Notes: generated from the sequence alone by a model not told the origin. A stretch of DNA of 64,000 nt from Polytrichum commune (GCA_950295325.1 OX485808.1:43111180-43175179); one strand, 5' to 3'; positions 1 through 11,800 are shown, numbered from the stretch's first letter. Numbers and translations: made by a program.

Positions 1-189
1 GTAGCTACCCGGGATCCAATCGAGGATGTCCATCTTCTTCGCCAGCGATTTCTGCACCCTATAAAATGGCAGATCGCCATCCTCTATGTAGGAGTATATA
101 TTCAGCCCCGACATCTACACAATCCAAGTTATAGGGAAATTAGAATTTGTCGAGGCAGTCACATAAACAAGACTAAGTGAAATGTGTAG

Positions 190-246
190 TTTGGGCCGGT
201 CGACCCAAACCTGCAAAGAGCCTAGTTTGGGTCGATCGACCCAAAC
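190..246. repeat. Two copies of the 22-bp dyad, in the last visible intron of the ParB-like gene
   Basis: Copies lie at about 189-210 (one arm has GGGCC for GGGTC) and at 225-246, the latter a perfect palindrome with central AT. Both sit within intron 274-115 of the ParB-like gene. Confidence 0.9.
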
Positions 247-1696
247 TGCTTACGAGCTATAGAAAGTCACTTACCATAGCAACATAGACAGGTTTTGAGC
301 CTCCGAAGACGTTGAAGATGCAGTCCCCTCTCCTCGTCAGCGTCCTCATCATTCTCATGTAAAATTCCATCCGCAACTCATCTGCAGGATAGTTCGCGTA
401 TTTAGCCTCGTCGTAGAGGCACTTGTTCGCACCCAACCCTTCTGGAACTTGGAAGAGTTTGTCCATCAGGAATATAGGGTGGTTTGGCACCTTCAGCAAC
501 TCCGCTTTGTACACGAAGTATAAACACAAGACGTTGACGAACTTGGTCTTCTTGTCCTTCAACGTCGTGTAAGCCCCCTCCGCCGGTGCGGCGATGTAGT
601 GAGACTTGGACACTGCATACTCCGGCTGCAGTTTCCGGACAAGCTCGTACACCTGCTCCGCCCTTTTATCCTCGACTATCCAAAGCCAGATATCTACCTC
701 CTTGAACTTAGGGCTTGCATAATCGACGAACTTAGTTAAGAAGGGGTCGTAGAAGAGGGTGCTCATTGTGCCCTCAAATGAGCTTCCAGGAATATTTCTA
801 AAATCAATCATCCCAAAAGGAAAGCGGTCCCTTGCTTTCGTCCTTATCGCCATTCTGGCGTCTTGACCTGGTCAGCCCTGAATTTTCAAAGGCTCGAAGG
901 TGACAAGGTTGAAGTAAGCGTCCCCTTCAAACTGGACAATCTTCTTCTCCTTGATGAAGTTCGAGAACGCACGCGCTGTGTGATCCGGAAGCGCCCGGTT
1001 TTTCCCACCCTTCACCATCTTGGCCCGCAAGAAGTCGTCCCCCGCTTCCCTTATTAGAGCCGCCATGGAGTCACTGGTGAACTTATATTCATCTTTGAAT
1101 GCTCTCCAGTTAGCCCCATGAACCTCGCCGTCCACGACAATATTCCTCTCTGGCACCAATTTATGCAGCTCCTGCACGATAGTCGTCTTCTTTTTCCTGT
1201 TCTCCGTCCATTCCTTCATGGTGTAGCATGAAGGAACGAAGGATTTGGGCTTTACGAAGACAATCTTCGGGTGCACCCAGCACCTCTTGGCCGTGGGTGC
1301 CACGTACAGGATGTGCGATGCCGCCTTCTCCACCTCCGTCTCTGACAGCCCTTGAAGAGTTCTAAAGAACTCTCTCACGAGAGGCTTCATCTGCTTGAAG
1401 CGCGAGGCCAGGCTGAAGAAAGCGCCAGTGTCAGGGTCGATCAAATCCCCCGTCTCGTGCTTTTCAAACACGGTTTTCCACTTCCTCCAAACTGAGTCCG
1501 ATGTTGTAATCAAGTAAATCTCCCCCTTCAGGTCGCTGTATTTCTTCTGCTTGTGGCTCGAATTATCAATGGAGGAGAATTTGTTGATCATTTGGTATTT
1601 GAAATCCTGCACGTGAACAAAACAGAACATTTGAATGCGTGTTAGTTAAGTACATGTGATTTCCAAACCATATCATGACCAACATCTACAACAAGA

Positions 1697-1866
1697 GTTT
1701 GGGTCGGTCGACCCAAACTGAAAAAAAACACAAGACTGCAACAGTTGTTTGGGTCGATCGACCCAAACTAAAAAAACACAAGACTGCAACAGTTGTTTGG
1801 GTCGATCGACCCAAACTAAAAAAAAACACAAGACTGCACCGGGAGTTTAGGTCGGTCGACCCAAAC
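1697..1866. repeat. Four tandem dyad units, in the ParB-like gene intron 1875-1607
   Basis: Dyads at 1697-1718, 1747-1768, 1795-1816 and 1845-1866 are joined by an A-rich spacer containing AACACAAGACTGCA, giving a 48-50 bp tandem unit. Central bases are GT, AT, AT and GT. The last copy has one arm mismatch. The array fills most of the 269-bp intron and begins 9 bases inside the splice donor. Confidence 0.9.
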
Positions 1867-3227
1867 AATACTCACCTCCCACTTGGGATTCTTGTCCTTC
1901 GCATTCTCCCTCTCCTTGGGAGGCCTACCATAGAACTCCCACACCTCCCGCGAGGCCATGATATTCCTTATCCAGGAAGCTTGGTAGGCCCTCTTCTTGT
2001 TTCCCATATTGAAGTACCGGGAGATGTCGCTGAGCTTGGTCTCGTCGTCAGACCACACCACCAGTGCCTTCCAAACCTTCAGTTTTTCCTTCTGATTGTT
2101 GGAATCGTCCCACTCATTCATGAGTTGGATTTTCTTGGATGCCTCCACGCTGTGTTGGCCGTCTATCAACCAAAAATCGCCCTTCTGAATTGTTGGCCAC
2201 ATTTCAGGTGTAGGCATTTTCTTGAGACCCTATGGCATCACTACAATCGTTTGCCTGTCGTCTTTAAACTGCTCGCAAACGATCTGCGCGATTATCCAGT
2301 CAACGTAGGCGTCCTCCTTTGTCCGGACACACTTCTCCGGTGGCGCTAGATGGCACTGGCTGATGTTCACGTCGAACTTGAAATCCCTGCCCATGAAAAA
2401 ACAGTGGGAGCATTTCGTCGTGAAATTGTTCACGATTTTCTGCAGCTCCCCTGCATCCACCTCTTCGCCGGGCTTCGGCATGCGCAACTCCGGTGAGACT
2501 GGCTCGTCAGTCATCACAGATGACTCTCTCGCCCTCTTGGATGGAGTTGTTTGACGGCTCCCAGAAGGTGTAGGGGTCTCACTATTCGTAGGTGTTTGGG
2601 AGGGAGTGGTCCTATGCGAGTCAGCCGGTACTGGTAGCGGCATCCTCACCGATTGAGGTCTTGACGACCCTGCTCCTTCCTCTGTGGGAGCTTTCCGCCT
2701 CACAGGTTGCTGTGATTTGGTTTTGCTTTGCAGGCCCCTGTTCAGCACGGTTATTGCATGTTTTAGTTTTGTGAACCGGCTTGAGACCTTGGTATTCGAT
2801 GTACTCCCATCGATAAATATTGTCTCCGGCTTGATAACTTCCGGTTCGACACAGGACTCTCTTGCATAGAGTGCGTCGAAAGGCTCGGAGAACTGGTGCA
2901 TGAACATATGCGCGTTCTGCACAGCCGAGTTCTCGAGGATGACGTCGGTATAGTCTCCAAGAGACTGTACCGATGCGACCTCCCATCCCGTAAGAGTCGC
3001 CCAGGTGTGTTTCTCCACGGTTCCCACCTTGACAATAAAAATCATTTTGTATGTTGAGGCTTTGACTACTTGAATAGACCAAGCGAGGACAAGCCCGTCC
3101 TTAGGGGAATAGGAGCCATCCTGCGGGGTTTCGTGCTCCTGCCACAACATGTCCGGCGCAGGCATGAACCACCTTTCGCCGGGTCTTTTCTTTGGAGCCA
3201 TCTGTAAGAAAATAATGCGCAAAGTTA

Positions 3228-3249
3228 GTTTCGGTCGTTCGACCCAAAC
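3228..3249. repeat. Single imperfect dyad upstream of the ParB-like ATG
   Basis: One arm carries TTTCGG instead of TTTGGG; the other arm is perfect. It lies 27 bases 5' (minus strand) of the exon-1 start, in what the adjacent splice acceptor suggests is another intron. Confidence 0.8.
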
Positions 3250-3487
3250 ATCTACGACATGAATAGGTTTAGGTGGATTGTGTATTTATATATTTCAGCA
3301 TCATTTGTAATGATAATAAGAATGTTGTGATTATTGGGTGGATTTGCATTTTATATTGTTTGTGACATGCAGGATTCCTTTATACTTTTCCTTGATACAT
3401 TCCTTGATTATTATTTTGGGTTGATGTGAATTTTATATTGATGCAAAAATCATGGATTTCTTTATGAGTTTATAATTAGAAGACTTA

Positions 3488-3662
3488 GTTTGGGTCGTTC
3501 GACCCAAACATGATGCTTTGTGTTATATTTTGGTCGTTCGGCCCAAACATGATGCTTTGTTTTGTGTTTGGGTCGAGCGACCCAAACAAGGGGCTGTGTT
3601 TGGGGCTGTGTTTGGGTCGGTCGACCCAAACAAGAGGCTGTGTTTGGGTCGTCTCCCCAAAC
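3488..3662. repeat. Cluster of five dyads upstream of the ParB-like gene
   Basis: Copies at about 3488-3509, 3527-3548, 3566-3587, 3610-3631 and 3642-3662 have centres TT, TT, AG, GT and a degenerate TC. Spacers contain ATGATGCTTTG or GGGGCTGTG. Flanking 3250-3487 and 3663-3900 are AT-rich and show no gene. Confidence 0.85.
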
Positions 3663-3899
3663 AGTATTATTTTAATGTATTTTTTAAACTTGGCATCTAG
3701 CATATACAATGCTTATGCATTGTGTATGCTACAAAACCGTGAATATACAAACACATATTGGTTAAAATAAAACACAATACCTTTCAAAGATGTTGTGCAG
3801 ACAATTTGGAGTAGAGCATGTTGTTCTTCCAATAATTCTCAATATGAAACAAACTGTGAGAAAGTTCAATGAGAAACTTTCAAACAAGTATCAACTCTC

Positions 3900-4190
3900 T
3901 CAAATAGCTCTTGGATCTCTCAACCAACTCCTGAATCTTACACAGAACTACTGAATCTCTCAAAAGACTTCGAAATGTCTAAACCAACTCCTGAATCTCA
4001 CACACAACTACTAAACCTCTCAAAAGCCTTCGAAATGTCCAAACCAACTCCTGAATCTCACACACAACTACTAAACCTCTCAAAAGACTTCGAAATGTCT
4101 AAACCCACTCCTGAATCCCTCACAAAACTACTGAATCTCTCAAACGACTTCGAAAACTCTCAAACAACTCTTGATACTCTTAAAGAACTC
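3900..4190. repeat. 60-bp tandem repeat, about four to five units
   Basis: A 60-bp unit (CTCCTGAATCTCACACACAA ... CTCTCAAAAGACTTCGAAATG) repeats and decays at both edges. Because 60 is a multiple of three it stays open on the plus strand and would encode a 20-residue repeat; I see no start context or homology that argues for a gene. Confidence 0.8.
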
Positions 4191-5500
4191 TTGAATTTCA
4201 CAAGCACTCCTAAAACTTCCAGTACAAACACCTGGACCTCCCAAACCGAAGCTTTATCTACTACACAATGTTCTACTAACTTCCTTCAGCACTTTCCAAT
4301 ACTCTTCAACACTCTTTTGCTAACTTCCTTCACTCTCACGCTCTAAAACCTTCCTCCGTATGTTTCTGTTTCTTTCAAAACTCTTCCTAACTTCTAAGAT
4401 TGCACAAGGGCTATTCTATTGAAGAGCAAAAGAAAGGAGGGAAAAGAAGATGCAGAAGAAAGCAATGAACGCGGGAGAATGAAGGGTTAACCTACACCAA
4501 GCCTGATTCGCCGCGGCGCTTTGCGAAAGCGGCGCTTTAGGAGAGGCGGCGCTTCCAAGCGAGGCGCGGAGAGAGAGAGAGAGAAAGAAATGAGAAATGC
4601 GACGGTTGGGGTTTTGTTTACCTCGGGCATTGGCCCCCAACCGCATGAATAGGGTGCCCACAGGATTAGGGCACCCACGGAAACAGGGTTACAGGGAACC
4701 CTAAAACCTAAATCATAACGCTTGACTCTAAACCCTTAGCGGGCCTACCTCTTTAAGAGTACATAGGCTATTTGCCTCATAGCATAGGTTGCATTCTACA
4801 ATATCAACTTTTTGTAAGTTGAAAACCTTTTGAGTTTGTAAGTTCCTCGCCAATTGCCTCAAAACTAATTTTTAGTAGGTTAAAATCCTTCATATCTTTT
4901 AATGTTGTAGGTTTTAAAATCAAAATTTGAGTACTAAGTGGGATCCTTGGCAGGAATTGAACCTGGCTAAGCCTTTCACCACGTTTGAAGGCCAAGGATT
5001 AACCAAGTCTTTTTTAAAGAGTTGATTATAAGTTATGAAAGGTTGCTAAAATTCAAATGAGTTTAAGGGTGAAAGTTCTCACCATGTTCTCATTCAACCT
5101 CTACTCTTCCTGCAAGATATAGCCTAAAGATATGTACTTAGGCCAACTAATTTCCCAATTTGAAGAAGGATGAATGGCTAAAATCCTTTCTTTTAAAAAA
5201 AATTTAGGCAAAATTTCCTAAATGTTTTTATCACATAGGTTGATATCCTATGTTTTTAAATTGTCCATAGGCTCTTTGTCCTACACTTTCAAAATTTTAT
5301 AGGCTAAGTCACTAATTTTGTAGGCTGCATTTGTTTTAATCGGTATATTCGTTAATTTGGGATTTTTTCGGCATTTTGAGAAAGTTACAAATATAAGAAC
5401 ATGGATAAAATCGCACGTACATTGGAGAATGTTGTAAGATGCAAATACTTTGAAGCGGGTGTTCATATCAAGAACGCAATTAAGATCTCATATGAAGATG
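4191..5500. other. Intergenic, no gene seen
   Basis: AT-rich DNA with a short GC-rich patch at 4505-4580 (GGCGGCGCTT repeated three times) next to a GA dinucleotide run. No coding signal recognised apart from the tRNA-like fragment listed separately. Confidence 0.6.
4925..4990 (-). other. tRNA-derived fragment (SINE remnant?) with box-B-like sequence
   Basis: On the minus strand GTGGTGAAAGGCTTAG is followed by CAGGTTCAATTCCTG, which resembles an RNA polymerase III A box and T-arm/B box. TCCTTGG and CCAAGGA could pair as an acceptor-like stem. The span between the stems is only about 55 bases, too short for a tRNA and lacking an anticodon arm. Confidence 0.25.
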
Positions 5501-5522
5501 GTTTAGGTAGGACGACCCAAAC
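5501..5522. repeat. Degenerate copy of the 22-bp dyad
   Basis: GTTTAGGTAG then GACGACCCAAAC: the right arm is intact and the left arm has three differences. It lies just before the hairpin block at 5527-5594. Confidence 0.6.
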
Positions 5523-5526
5523 ATTA

Positions 5527-5594
5527 CACTATGTTGTTGTGGTCCATATATTAATTTGAGAGAAGAGAAAATCTCAAATTAGCGAATTTTAGGG
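5527..5594. repeat. Hairpin-containing block, copy 1
   Basis: AATTTGAGA (5553-5561) and TCTCAAATT (5572-5580) form a 9-bp stem with a short purine loop. The surrounding sequence (CCATATATT before, TTAGCGAAT after) recurs at 12421-12479 in the same orientation. Confidence 0.75.
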
Positions 5595-6104
5595 TTTAGG
5601 TTCTTTTGGACCCTGCTCTAAACCCTTATTAGTTTTTTCAAAAGAACTATGGAGTACCCTAAGGTGCTACATAAAATGTGTTATTCTACAAAACTAACCA
5701 TTTATATAGCCAGCGCATTCTTACAACAAAACTTTATGCTAAACTAATACTTATCCCCTACTTACATGACACCATACCCTAAATTTTCCAAAATCATTGA
5801 AGGCATTGGTTTCTCTTTTGTTTGAGCATGTTAGAAAATTTAAACCATATAATTGCGTTATATTTAACGATGTAACCATTCACATTTAGTCCTTACCAAT
5901 GATGCCAACAATTCACACGATATTGAATGAAAAAAAAAAGATTACCCACACCCCCCAACATGTGGAACAATTTAGAATAATTGAGTGTGGAGCCTAATAA
6001 ATGAATACCTTCCCCAACTGCATTTTGCAAGGGTTTTGAAATGCACGATCCTTATTTGAAAATGCGAACATGCTCAAGTTTTAAGTACATCCCTTAGATC
6101 GTGA

Positions 6105-6935
6105 CTTTTACGAATCACATAGTCGCCAATAAATCATGGTTCATGATTTATTTAATATATAGATTGTGATATAAGAGTAAATGGGATAAGCACAACATCA
6201 AATGAAGCCATTCAAGCAATCATGTTGTTATTCCCTGTTCCTTCCATGTATATTAGATGATGGCGCAAGATAAAATAGATGTTGTTTGTATATGGGGGCA
6301 TCAGTGAACCACAACTACATTTGGTGTTTAGGGTTTAGGGTTTAGGGTTTAGGAGATAGGAGATAGGGTTATAACATATTAATCTATCCAATGTCAATGT
6401 ATAACATTGTCTTACTCGTGAGAAGAGTCTTATAGGAAGGTTATAGTGAAGACGATGTTGATTATGTTAATTTGTTATTCGAGACGTTTAAACGCGATAT
6501 ATTGATTGGTCGTGTGTTTATTCAAATAACATGAAATATTGTGGATGTTAATAGGGGCTAGGGGTCCAACTTTGGATGTTTCGCTCACTTTAGGGAATCA
6601 CATATTAGTCGCTAATAAACCATCGTTCATGATGTATTTAATATATGGAATGTCATGTAAAAGTAAATCAGAGAAGCACAACATCATGTTGTTATTCATT
6701 GTTCTCTCCACGTGTATTAGATAATGGAGGAAGATATAACAGATATTGTTTGCATAATATGAAGAAGAGTCTAATCGGAAGGTCATAGTAAATACAATCT
6801 TGATCATGTTAATATGTTATATGGGACGTTTAAACATGATATCCTAATTGGTTTTGTATTTAGTCAATGCATATTTCATGTTGTGGATGTTATAAGGGTT
6901 TAGGGTCCAATCTTGGATGTTTTGCTCTCACACAT
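6105..6935. repeat. Imperfect tandem duplication of about 0.4-0.5 kb
   Basis: Copy A (about 6105-6590) and copy B (about 6594-6935) share AGCACAACATCA, CATGTTGTTATTC, GGACGTTTAAAC-type and TTGGATGTTT(T/C)GCTC blocks in the same order. Copy A also contains a telomere-like run. No coding potential recognised. Flanking 5595-6104 shows nothing else. Confidence 0.75.
6327..6353 (+). repeat. Interstitial TTTAGGG run
   Basis: Nearly four consecutive units of the plant-type telomere heptamer; a shorter run (about 2.5 units) is at 7083-7102. Too short to mark a telomere. Confidence 0.85.
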
Positions 6936-7529
6936 TAGTAAACTTGAAGTGAACTTGAGGATGGATTCAAGTAACATTAAAAGATTGAACTAGAAAGGGA
7001 CATTGGTAGTTAGTATCCCCTTAACAACGTCCACATACGTTCATCATTGCCACTCTTGCATGCGAGATAATAGAGCAAGGTTCTAGGGTTTAGGGTTTAG
7101 GGGGGACAAATAAATAATTCTATTCATCATGACAATGGCCTCAAGCCTTGGAAACTCTCTCATAATTGCAGCCTCCAAATGGCCCAAACCCCACCTAAAT
7201 AGGTTTACACTTGAAAGCATTGAATGGAGTTGTGTTTGGGTCTACATATTGGTTAAAATATACCTTGATGATACTTGAAAAAATTAATGTGGCCGCCACC
7301 CTTCCTCCCAATGGCGTATGTCATATCCACACAAAACAAAACAAATAGATTAAATAACATAGACTAAGTCATATGACGGCTGGGGTATCAGAGGGGCATT
7401 GATAGATGCGCATTTTTCTACTATAAACAGAAAACGGGGAATTCTGTCAGGAGGTTTGAAATAACCTCTGCAAGAGAAGAAGGCGGGGAAGGCATCCAAT
7501 GACTAAGTCTGGGAAGCGGAGGTGGATAG

Positions 7530-7537
7530 TATAAAGG
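7530..7537 (+). promoter_or_regulatory. Possible TATA box upstream of the dyad array and DUF7869-type gene
   Basis: TATAAAGG followed by a GC-rich patch and a pyrimidine-rich stretch (TTTTTTTCTCTTCTCCCGC at 7562-7580) looks like a plant core promoter. If used, the transcript would run through the dyad array before reaching the ATG at 8886, probably with a 5'-UTR intron ending at 8880. This is an inference from sequence context only. Confidence 0.3.
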
Positions 7538-7840
7538 GGCGCACCCCCCAAAAGTCGGTCATTTTTTTCTCTTCTCCCGCTGTCGAATTCGTAGAGAGAA
7601 CTCTTAGTAGGAGCTGTACTTCAAGGTTCGTGCATGCTGCCGTTCATGAGCACTTATCCATAGCATGCAAGTTCATGAGCACCTATCCACACCATGCAAG
7701 CCCACCGTGAACTTTGCAATGAGCTCAAATTCAACACACCACGCAATATCCGCCGCATTATACGCCGGATTTTGTGGTGTACTTGGGCGAACCTTCACCT
7801 TTACACTAGTGTTGGCGGGTTTTGAGTCTGACCCTATGAG

Positions 7841-8709
7841 GTTTGGGTCGACCGACCCAAACCTGTCCACTAGTGTGTTAGGGTTTATGTCTGACCCTTA
7901 ACAGGTTGGGTCGGTCGACCCAAACCCCAACCCCAGTGTGTTAGGGTTTTTTCCTGACCCTTATCAGGTTTGGGTCGACCGACCCAAACCCCTACGTGGT
8001 GTGGGTGGATGTACCCTTGTGAGGTTTGGGTCGGTTGACCCAAACCCCTACCCTAGTGTGTTAGGGTTTTTTTCTGACCCTTGTCAGGTTTGGGTCGACC
8101 GACCCAAACCACTACCTGGTGTGGGTGGATGCACCCTTGTGAGGTTTGGGTCGGTCGACCCAAACCCCTACCCCAGTGTGTTAGGGTTTTTTCCTGACCC
8201 TTATCAAGTTTGGGTCGACCAACCCAAACCCCTACATGGTGTGGGTGGATGTACCCTTGTGAGGTTTGGATCGGTCGACCCAAACCCCTACCCCAGTGTG
8301 TTAGGGTTTTTTCCTGACCCTTATCAAGTTTGGGTCGACCAACCCAAACCCCTACATGGTGTGGGTGGATGTACCCTTGTGAGGTTTGGGTCGGTCGACC
8401 CAAACCCCTACCCCAGTGTGTTAGGGTTTTTTCCTGACCCTTATCAAGTTTGGGTCGACCAACCCAAACCCCTACATGGTGTGGGTGGATGTACCCTTGT
8501 GAGGTTTGGGTCGGTCGACCCAAACCCCTACCCCAGTGTGTTAGGGTTTTTTCCTGACCCTTATCAAGTTTGGGTCGACCAACCCAAACCCCTACATGGT
8601 GTGGGTGGATGTACCCTTGTGAGGTTTGGGTCGGTCGACCCAAACCCCTACCCCAGTGTGTTAGGGGTTCAGTCCGATCCTTATGAGGTTTGGGCCGGTC
8701 GACCCAAAC
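7841..8709. repeat. 120-bp-period array holding 15 dyads
   Basis: Each 120-bp unit contains two dyads whose start-to-start spacing alternates 56 and 64 bp (for example 7968, 8024, 8088, 8144). One spacer carries GTGTGTTAGGGTTTTTTCC and the other GGTGTGGGTGGATG. Most units after 8160 are near identical, so amplification is recent. Reading frames stay open on both strands because 120 is a multiple of three, so they are not evidence of genes. Confidence 0.95.
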
Positions 8710-8885
8710 CCGCATCAAAATAATTTCTGGAACTTGTTTTGGACTTGCACACAGTGTTGGGAGTTCACATTGTAGTTGTGTTGGAAATGTCTTCATCCTC
8801 GGTGTCCCCATTGATCATGGTGTCTTGCATTTTCCGATATTTGATTCTTTTGGACCCTTACATTCTTTCCATGTGTGTAGGCGTA

Positions 8886-11800
8886 ATGGAGGGAGTTGGT
8901 GGAAGAGGGGATTCCTTCTCTGACGACATGGGCAACACCCAATCTACGTTTGGGGATGAGCTAGACATTGTTGGGGAGGATAGTTTTGATGACAGTGCAG
9001 ATGAAGGTGACTTGGGGAGTCCTTCGCCATCTGCCCCTTCTTGCCCCACTGTGGAATGTGCTGGGCTTTCACGAGCTTCATGGGTGAATTTGGATGTAGT
9101 ACTTGTTAATGACAGTGGAGTTGCTGTGGCGGAGGGTATTTGTTCTAACACACATCCACAAGATTGCATTGATGAAAACCCCCTTGGCACCGAGGACGTT
9201 GGAGTTGTTATATTGGAATCACTCGTACATTCCGAAGTGAATCCAACTCATAGGTTCTCGTTGCGAAGGTGGCCGTTGAGGAATGTGACAATTGATGGGG
9301 TTAATTTGTATGAGCATGAGCGACGACACATCCAAATCCAAGAAGAGCTCCAAGCAAACATTCGGCCACGCAAAGGCCTACGGAAGTACGATACATTGGC
9401 ACGTCCTACTCCGTCTGCAAATGAGTGTAAACGTCAAAGGTTGCTTTGTGAGGAGTCCATTAGAGAAGTTGCCACAAAGGATTGTTGTGTACATCGTTGT
9501 TGCCAATTGTTCCCAAGGGATAAATTGAAGGCCATCCGCGAGGAAATGTGGCTTGGAGATTTCCGTCTAAGATCCACCAAAAAGCTTGATGTCCATAGGG
9601 CGATACATGTGAACGGAGCGGGTCGCAAGGTCATCACCCTTGAGAGCATAGACGTGTGTTGTACCGCATGGTACATCATTCACGGTGTGTCGAAAGCGGA
9701 ATTTTATAGACAAGCTGCGTATGCCAAGGAAGGCCGCCGGTCCCGTCACCATGGGAATACGGGCTTAAAGAAACCAAGGGAAGCAATGAGACAAGCAACC
9801 GCCACTCTGGCAACCATCATTGTCCCCCTTGCCGATGCAATGCCGCACAAAACACGCACACTCGCAACCGGTGAAAAGGTTGTGGAGAAGGTTCTTCCTA
9901 CAGGCACGAAATGGAAAGACATATTGTTGGACGTAAACGCAGTTGGCGAGAAGGCTGGGTTGGACCCTATTTCGTTGTCGAAACTGAGTGCAATAAAAAA
10001 ATCTCACTTTAGCGAATACATCACAAAAAGACGAGGTGACAAATTTGCCCGTTGTTCCAAATGCGAGAAGTTGAAACGCCTTCGAGATGCACACACGATG
10101 GGGACAGAGTCCTATGCCGCACATCAAATGAACTATTTCAAGCATGTGAACATGCAAGAGGCACACCGTAATGATTACTACACAAATAGAGCTTTGTCCA
10201 TCTCTAGGCCTTTGGAGGTCCTTACAATCATCCATGACAAAATGGACCATGCCAAAACAGCCTCACCATGTTTTGCAAATCGAATCAAAGCCACGGACGG
10301 CCTTTTTAAGCTTCCTGTATCGGTTACAGGTGATTTCGATAACAATTGCATTGCATTACTTAAACACAAATTTGTGCTTTAGGTTTGTACTTGGGGCCAT
10401 AGATGTACACCATGTGAATTTTTTGGTGTTATAGTTGAATATTAAACCATTGGGTTGGCTTTACAGGGATGATTGCACATGGACATGGTGATGTCAAGTA
10501 TGCTCATTATGCTCTTGATTTGTATCCGGCGGATTCAAACCACACGATAGGGTCATTTGCAAAGCTTTTACGTGATTTGGAGAAACCGCCGTCCTATTCA
10601 TCAAGATTGTTATTTGAAAATTCGGGATCAACACCTCTATATGAAGCGGTCTTGGATGGAAGAGATGTATGTATGCACTCCTTGCCGGAGCCACCAAGTG
10701 AAGATGTGATTGCCAAGAATTTGCCCCCAACTCTGCGTGTCCAATTGGACAATTGTGCGAAGGACAATAAAAGTAGATATGTTTTTGCATATTGGTCGTT
10801 GTTGGTTGCGAAAGGCATTTTCAAGGAGGTTTTTGTGTCCTTTCTATTGGTAGACCACACGCACGACGATATCGATGCATCTTTTGGGCGGTGGAGCATG
10901 AAGTTGCGCGAGGAGGATTTTCCGACAATCCCATTGTTGATGAAGTCGTACATGGATTTGGAGAACATTCCCGTCATCCCCCATATGATCGAGGAGGTTC
11001 CAGACTTCAAGGCATTTATAGAACCGTATATTCGAAGCGGAGCTCACCGATTGATCGGACATACGAAGGCACAACAATTTCGGTTCTACGTGCGTGACGA
11101 TGGTGTCCCCGCCATGCAATACAAGTTGTTGTGCACGTCACAAGACTGGAGCCCGCCGGAGGGTCTCCTTGTATGGCGTGTTGATGGGGAGGGAAGGACG
11201 ATGTTGCCTGACGGAGAGCCTAAGCCTTGCAAACCAATACCCATGAAGAATTTGGAGGACATTTGTAAAGGCATATCAGGCTTCATACAATATTGGGAGA
11301 GTTTGAGGGTAGCGGATGTTGGTGGATCGTGTTGGCTTCGTTACGGAAGTTGGATACAATATTGGACACGTGTTCGTGGTGCTTTGGCAAACCTTCATCA
11401 AGATACACCCCTTACTTTAAGGCATGGGTTTTGGCCACAAACACGTGTCAATGTACAAGCTTCGGAAGCTAGTCTTTTGGGAAATGGAGAGGTTCGAGAG
11501 GAGTTTGATGTGGACGACCATTACGTGGGGCCTGCTAGTAGTCGTCCGCCACCATCTTTCCGCATTGCAGTGGATTGTCATGAAGGTTATATGCTCATTT
11601 TGCGTCCTGGAGATGAGACATATGCAAAGCCAGTTTGGGTGGCAAAAGCTTTGTCCAAACCAAATTTTGTAACTTCCAGCCCTCATTTTCGACAAATACA
11701 AGTAGAGTACTACCGACCGACAGCACGGAATGAAGATGTTGTTCGGCATTATACAGGCTGGGATACAAACCCTAACTTTCGGTGGAAGGTGGATTCTGAG

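Larger units (their letters stand above)
1..3201 (-). pseudogene. ParB-like / DNA-methyltransferase-like fusion gene, interrupted by two in-frame stops, 3' end outside window
   Basis: I read three exons on the minus strand: 3201-1876, 1606-275 and 114-1 (open at the window edge). Introns 1875-1607 (GTGAGT...GTGCAG) and 274-115 (GTAAGT...TGTAG) are both phase 0. A TTCTTACAG acceptor abuts the ATG at 3201, so a further 5' exon is likely. Exon 1 begins with a domain I do not recognise and a Ser/Thr/Pro-rich linker. Next comes a ParB-type motif, FWLIDGQHSVEASK (2179-2138), with an RYFNMGNKK stretch after it. The C-terminal part ends in RRGDCIFNVFGGSKP and then SGLNIYSYIED, resembling motif I and the following acidic motif of beta-class DNA methyltransferases. 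ParB-methyltransferase fusions are known in bacteria and phages. The reading frame is broken by TAG at 2230-2232 and TGA at 872-874, yet the frame continues on both sides. Domain names rest on motif reading only; a different nuclease or enzyme fold is possible. Confidence 0.5.

Noticed and set aside
872-2232. U-to-C RNA editing that would remove the two in-frame stops
   Set aside because: Such editing is known for organelle transcripts of some ferns and hornworts, whereas this locus looks nuclear; simple decay is more likely.
1-3201. Bacterial contamination as the source of the ParB/methyltransferase-like gene
   Set aside because: Phase-0 introns with good donor and acceptor sites restore one frame, and the dyads in its introns recur beside the plant transposon genes.
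3975-4346. 123-codon plus-strand frame with 20-residue repeats
   Set aside because: It follows from the 60-bp tandem repeat and ends in low-complexity sequence.
4925-4990. Functional tRNA gene
   Set aside because: The span between acceptor-like stems is about 20 bases too short and no anticodon arm can be drawn.
7841-8709. CRISPR-like array of palindromic repeats
   Set aside because: Spacers are themselves repeated rather than unique, and the surroundings are eukaryotic.
7938-8811. Long open frames on both strands through the dyad array
   Set aside because: They exist because the 120-bp unit is a multiple of three and lacks stops; translation is pure repeat with no start context.
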